Assembly: GCA_946183335.1 (NCBI GenBank)
Contig: CAMGZN010000012.1
Span: 1-17,526, forward strand
Source of the DNA: an uncultured Caryophanales bacterium
Lineage (GTDB): Bacteria > Bacillota_I > Bacilli_A > RFN20 > CAG-826
Reading direction: 5' to 3'
Length of the DNA stretch: 17,526 nucleotides
Part shown: piece after piece, positions 16,001-17,526 of the stretch
Position numbering within the stretch: position 1 is the stretch's first letter
How the letters are laid out: each line of letters begins with the position of its first letter
The notes under the pieces: generated by a model
What the model was told of the DNA's origin: nothing
The model's database searches: none
What the model saw: only the letters and a program-made list of their open reading frames with translations
Program-made: the position numbers and the translations under genes

Positions 16001-17188
16001 GAAGGAATATGATTCCTTACCGGCGTTACCATTGGAGATGGAAGTTAAGATATGATCTTCTGTTACCATCTTTTCAATGGTTTGCATAGCAAGATCATCA
16101 TCTTCGAATTCTCCAAGATCACTACCAAGCGACATATTAATTCCATCAACACCAAGGATGACACAGTCTTCCAAGGCTTGAAGAATACAAGAATCGTAAG
16201 CACCGTCGGAATCACTGAATCCAAGTTGTTTACCGATATCATCTGGTCTCCACTCAGTGAATACGCGCATACAAGCTAGCTGAGCTTTTGGAGCGATGCC
16301 TTTGTATTCTGGAGCATTCGCTGCAGTAATTGAGGCAACGTGAGAACCGTGGTAATCGATTTCACTATGAACATCGAAATCAGTATGCAATGTTTGGGTT
16401 CCACCAAACTCAGAAGAACCACCATAGTCATAATAGAATGGAACTTTATTATTAAAGTAAAGAGATCCTTCATAACCTGGTTTGTTCTTCATCTTGTTGA
16501 ATGTGGCGCTAGTATCGGAGTTTGAAACAGCATGTAACTTAGAATACTTACGCGCATTAACGAATTTTGGTTGGAATCTTACCTTGACATCATCTGCAAG
16601 TGGATCGAAAACCTCGTGGTGCCATTCTGGTTCACTACCAACTTGACCACGGAAATAAAATTCGTTATCTAAAATCGCAATGACGGTTCCTTCACCATCA
16701 TAGGTTTCACCTGGAAGAATGTTACCAGTACCGTCATCGTATCCTGGCTTACGCATTGTACGCGCAGAAACGTTTTCGTTCTGGTCAATCTCGGTTGATC
16801 CACTACGATTAACTTGGAATGTGACGCCTTGTCCTTTGTTTTTACGAACCACATAATGGTCCTTATAAACTTGTTTGACACCAGAAAGACCCTCGATTTT
16901 CGAGATATCTTCCTCGTTGACGTTTAAAGTCATCGCGTTATTTAGAACAGTAAAGTTATTAATCAACTCAGCTTTTGGGTTAACTGAGTAGCGAATACGT
17001 GAAAAGAGTTTTTCTTGTTTTGAGATAGCTTCCTCGGAAGTTAACTCCTCTATGTCTTGATCGAGTTTAACAATGACTCGAGTATCAGGTTCAAGAGCTT
17101 CAGCAGCCTTGATGGAACCGGTAGAAGCACCGATAGCACCTAAAGACATAGTTGCAATCACGCCGCAGAGTAATCGACTTTTCTTCAT
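13028..17188 (-). CDS. TM-anchored lactocepin-like S8 subtilase (cell-envelope protease)
   Basis: A 1386-residue secreted serine protease of the lactocepin/C5a-peptidase type. In order: signal peptide (about 1-29), I9-type inhibitory propeptide (about 36-113), and subtilase domain with Asp174 (AILDNEF), His280 (DYHGSHVASI), oxyanion Asn386 (SISNGNAG) and Ser642 (SGTSMSAP). A protease-associated (PA) insertion lies at about 465-580. A Fn3-like domain (about 740-980) ends in the family-typical IPFLGFYGGG. Further beta domains at about 1165-1290 include DGEYELTFNYQL and HIDNTPPEVSKL, as in lactocepins. A C-terminal helix (about 1354-1378) is followed by KKKRP. There is no LPXTG motif, so anchoring is by the helix rather than sortase. 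The catalytic Asp motif is DNE instead of the common DSG/DTG; the other residues are canonical. AGGAGGT lies just upstream of the ATG. It heads the operon with oppA and probably generates the imported peptides. Confidence 0.93.
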   Translation of the reverse strand: MKKSRLLCGVIATMSLGAIGASTGSIKAAEALEPDTRVIVKLDQDIEELTSEEAISKQEKLFSRIRYSVNPKAELINNFTVLNNAMTLNVNEEDISKIEGLSGVKQVYKDHYVVRKNKGQGVTFQVNRSGSTEIDQNENVSARTMRKPGYDDGTGNILPGETYDGEGTVIAILDNEFYFRGQVGSEPEWHHEVFDPLADDVKVRFQPKFVNARKYSKLHAVSNSDTSATFNKMKNKPGYEGSLYFNNKVPFYYDYGGSSEFGGTQTLHTDFDVHSEIDYHGSHVASITAANAPEYKGIAPKAQLACMRVFTEWRPDDIGKQLGFSDSDGAYDSCILQALEDCVILGVDGINMSLGSDLGEFEDDDLAMQTIEKMVTEDHILTSISNGNAGKESYSFVGGYGNWTNEMVETGILGSYANHPTSMSIGSAHPDYIYYKTGIKCGENNIAYDDQIVNNERYPSEYDTEFKMRDLVVDLDETIEWVYVPGFGTANDYSGLDVEGKVAVVNRGSTSFADKYVTASDKGAIGLFVINNDPTETDFTFRMSFGDDFSPTMPCALLLFKDKPYFERERSGEFSFIEKELSKDSAARTMSTFSTDGARSDLDIKPEITAPGDIIRGAVPPQTKEDKTDTPLTTYEYLSGTSMSAPNYAGAQAVVLSKVSGPLIADGSLSEAYLDDEQTELDPECDLYKVKEERGKVNMRLMSTANPMNLPEVNPEDGKMNYASPRVQGAGMADIYGALNSKVYLEGFKVVDGKEQGIGKAKVELHNNDDINNGNLKLSFYAHNESEETLNYKVKLTVMRPASAENNDIITSDYNYLGEVDSFEKLPGIEYYDYSYKKVVYTSGTASYKDCYKVTKQLTYYKNASDYASKSNPVIIEPDIYYVSSQVQDAQEGVVYEPLPNHKYLSTKDVVLDVIEGQAVSIKPGDSKITINPYSLKQADKEKILELYPYGTYIEGFCELIADGFEEDLNIPFLGFYGGGDIKQGQNYESAPIVEEFQFEKKVGQVYPSDLVNDTARQLVGKDNADMGSLWVVGYADSPDSIVTESILKNDRNITQLNGFYPVGTDPLTNRADDAVNNIYVGNAEKTNTMIIQQFVLRSVRDNFFTIKNKADGKVVYRSALEDSLYGDSNNLHQLYKSHVEGGFLGAGYIAHRAWAVVPLYDETTLERFADGEYELTFNYQLNGTGNWISKSYNIHIDNTPPEVSKLYEVDGKVRIEIKDAGLSYVTVGYTNLPVEYDEKKGVYYVEVEPSFIESSMKELGRRQDGTYRLYIRPVDKAFGECGAIVHFTGEEGSYDDFEIVQNRYLKSNHDFKYDKDGKLQFIEIDEYGNEKVVSIDSTVSVASGSKPDRSADLAVGIGVPAAIGGVVLAGGCIAIVKALGKKKRP

Positions 17189-17193
17189 ACATT

Positions 17194-17202
17194 ACCTCCT
17201 TT
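17194..17202 (-). promoter_or_regulatory. ribosome binding site of the S8 protease
   Basis: AAAGGAGGT on the minus strand, five bases before the ATG at 17188. It is a near-perfect anti-SD match and suggests strong translation. A 5-bp hairpin (17203-17218) abuts it directly upstream. Confidence 0.88.
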
Positions 17203-17218
17203 TCGTGCATACACACGA
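17203..17218 (-). promoter_or_regulatory. small 5'-UTR hairpin touching the protease Shine-Dalgarno
   Basis: On the minus strand TCGTG (17214-17218) and CACGA (17203-17207) can pair as a perfect 5-bp stem with a six-base loop TGTATG. It ends exactly where the AAAGGAGGT site begins. It may influence ribosome access or mRNA stability, but the stem is short and may be incidental to the longer inverted repeat that shares these bases. Confidence 0.35.
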
Positions 17219-17263
17219 TAGTTGTAATTGCGTATATTTTATATATGTTCGTGTGAGTATGCA
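17206..17263. repeat. imperfect inverted repeat flanking the protease promoter
   Basis: TGCATACACACGA (17206-17218) and TCGTGTGAGTATGCA (17249-17263) are reverse complements apart from a two-base insertion in the second arm, with 30 bases between them. One arm overlaps the -35 region and the other lies in the expected 5' UTR. Only one arm would be in the transcript, so this is more likely a DNA operator pair than an RNA hairpin. The regulator is unknown. Confidence 0.55.
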
Positions 17264-17264
17264 A
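17236..17264 (-). promoter_or_regulatory. promoter of the protease-oppA-lipoprotein operon, TTGCAT-17-TAAAAT
   Basis: On the minus strand TTGCAT (17259-17264) and TAAAAT (17236-17241) are separated by 17 bases in an otherwise AT-rich stretch, with an expected start near 17229 and a leader of about 40 bases containing a strong ribosome site. The -35 lies in one arm of the flanking inverted repeat, so binding there would block polymerase. Confidence 0.55.
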
Positions 17265-17265
17265 C

Positions 17266-17288
17266 AAAAAAAAGCACATGAAGCGTGC
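17266..17288 (-). terminator. weak candidate terminator of the upstream membrane-protein gene
   Basis: On the minus strand GCAC (17285-17288) and GTGC (17274-17277) form a 4-bp stem with a seven-base loop, followed by eight T residues (17266-17273). The stem is short for an intrinsic terminator, but the U-tract and position, 26 bases after the stop codon, fit. It ends right at the protease -35 element. Confidence 0.5.
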
Positions 17289-17313
17289 GATATTGATGCC
17301 TGCGAGCAAACTT

Positions 17314-17526
17314 TTAATTTATTTGCAAGCGCAAAATAATCTCTAAAACAATTACTGCAATAATGAACAAAAGTCCGGCCAAAAAGAGCATCAAATAAGT
17401 GCGTTTTTTCGTCTTTCTTTCGTCACATTTTTGCAATTTATAATCGGCTAAAGAATTGTATGCATTTGGGTTTTTATTGAACATCGAGGTGAGTGCTTGT
17501 TTGAAGCCAAAAGCAAACGTATCAAA
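17314..17526 (-). CDS. C-terminal part of an unrecognised membrane protein (5' end outside window)
   Basis: An open frame runs from the window edge to a TAA at 17314-17316, giving 70 residues. A polar stretch with FGFKQALTSMF and NPNAYNSLADYK comes first, then the basic segment KCDERKTKKR, one strong hydrophobic helix (about residues 44-65, LMLFLAGLLFIIAVIVLEII), and a short end RLQIN. The positive charges before the helix suggest N-inside topology. An internal Met (about 17484) could give a 56-residue tail-anchored protein, but no Shine-Dalgarno precedes it, so the gene most likely begins outside the window. It lies upstream of the protease operon in the same direction, separated by a weak terminator and promoter. 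Function cannot be assigned. Confidence 0.6.
   Translation of the reverse strand, partial: FDTFAFGFKQALTSMFNKNPNAYNSLADYKLQKCDERKTKKRTYLMLFLAGLLFIIAVIVLEIILRLQIN

Noticed and set aside
17302..17336. TTTGC/GCAAA pairings at the end of the truncated gene as a second terminator
   Set aside because: The stem is 5 bp with a long loop, overlaps the coding end and has no following T run on the minus strand.
1..17526. Alternative genetic code (TGA as Trp), suggested by Mollicutes-like features and absence of TGA stops
   Set aside because: All Trp positions in about 5000 codons are read without any in-frame TGA, so there is no evidence of reassignment; stop usage of TAA/TAG in a few genes is not enough.
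1..17526. CRISPR arrays, insertion sequences, prophage genes or attachment sites
   Set aside because: No regularly spaced direct repeats, transposase motifs or integrase genes were seen; the tRNA at the left edge has no integrase beside it within the window.

Overview
The window reads as chromosomal DNA of a low-to-moderate GC Gram-positive, most likely an uncultured member of Bacilli or a Mollicutes relative. The grounds are Bacillus-type promoters, AGGAGG ribosome sites on most minus-strand genes, Opp ATPases of the AmiE/AmiF kind, lipoproteins, and a lactocepin-like protease. No gene is interrupted by an in-frame TGA, so the standard bacterial code fits. The phylum-level call is an inference; no species can be named.

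Layout. Positions 1-63 hold the 5' part of a tRNA-Arg on the minus strand, cut by the window edge. Two plus-strand genes follow: an HI0933/BaiN-type flavoprotein (118-1230) and a small four-helix membrane protein (1290-1835). A bidirectional terminator (1839-1863) separates them from a long minus-strand block covering almost everything else. In order of transcription the block runs: a signal-peptide-bearing, TM-anchored lactocepin-like S8 protease (17188-13028), an oversized OppA lipoprotein (13007-10011), an unrecognised Ig-domain lipoprotein (9968-8757), a terminator and new promoter (8733-8671), then oppB, oppC, oppD and oppF (8639-1878), coupled by three TAATG overlaps. Upstream of the protease lies the 3' end of another membrane-protein gene (17526-17314). 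No gap exceeds 300 bases; the largest (17189-17313 and 8640-8756) hold promoters and terminators.

How it works together (inference). The block looks like one peptide-harvesting unit. The membrane-anchored protease cuts extracellular protein, OppA captures the peptides, OppB/OppC form the channel, and OppD/OppF drive import with ATP. Nearly every part carries extra mass compared with textbook Opp systems. OppA is about 1000 residues with an N-terminal Ig-like domain, OppC has an extracellular insertion of about 430 residues, OppD has a lysine-rich helical insertion of about 220 residues in its ATPase domain, and OppF has a different insertion plus a 200-residue Ala/Lys/Glu tail. These insertions, the unknown lipoprotein, and the inverted repeats around the protease promoter are the points most worth following up.
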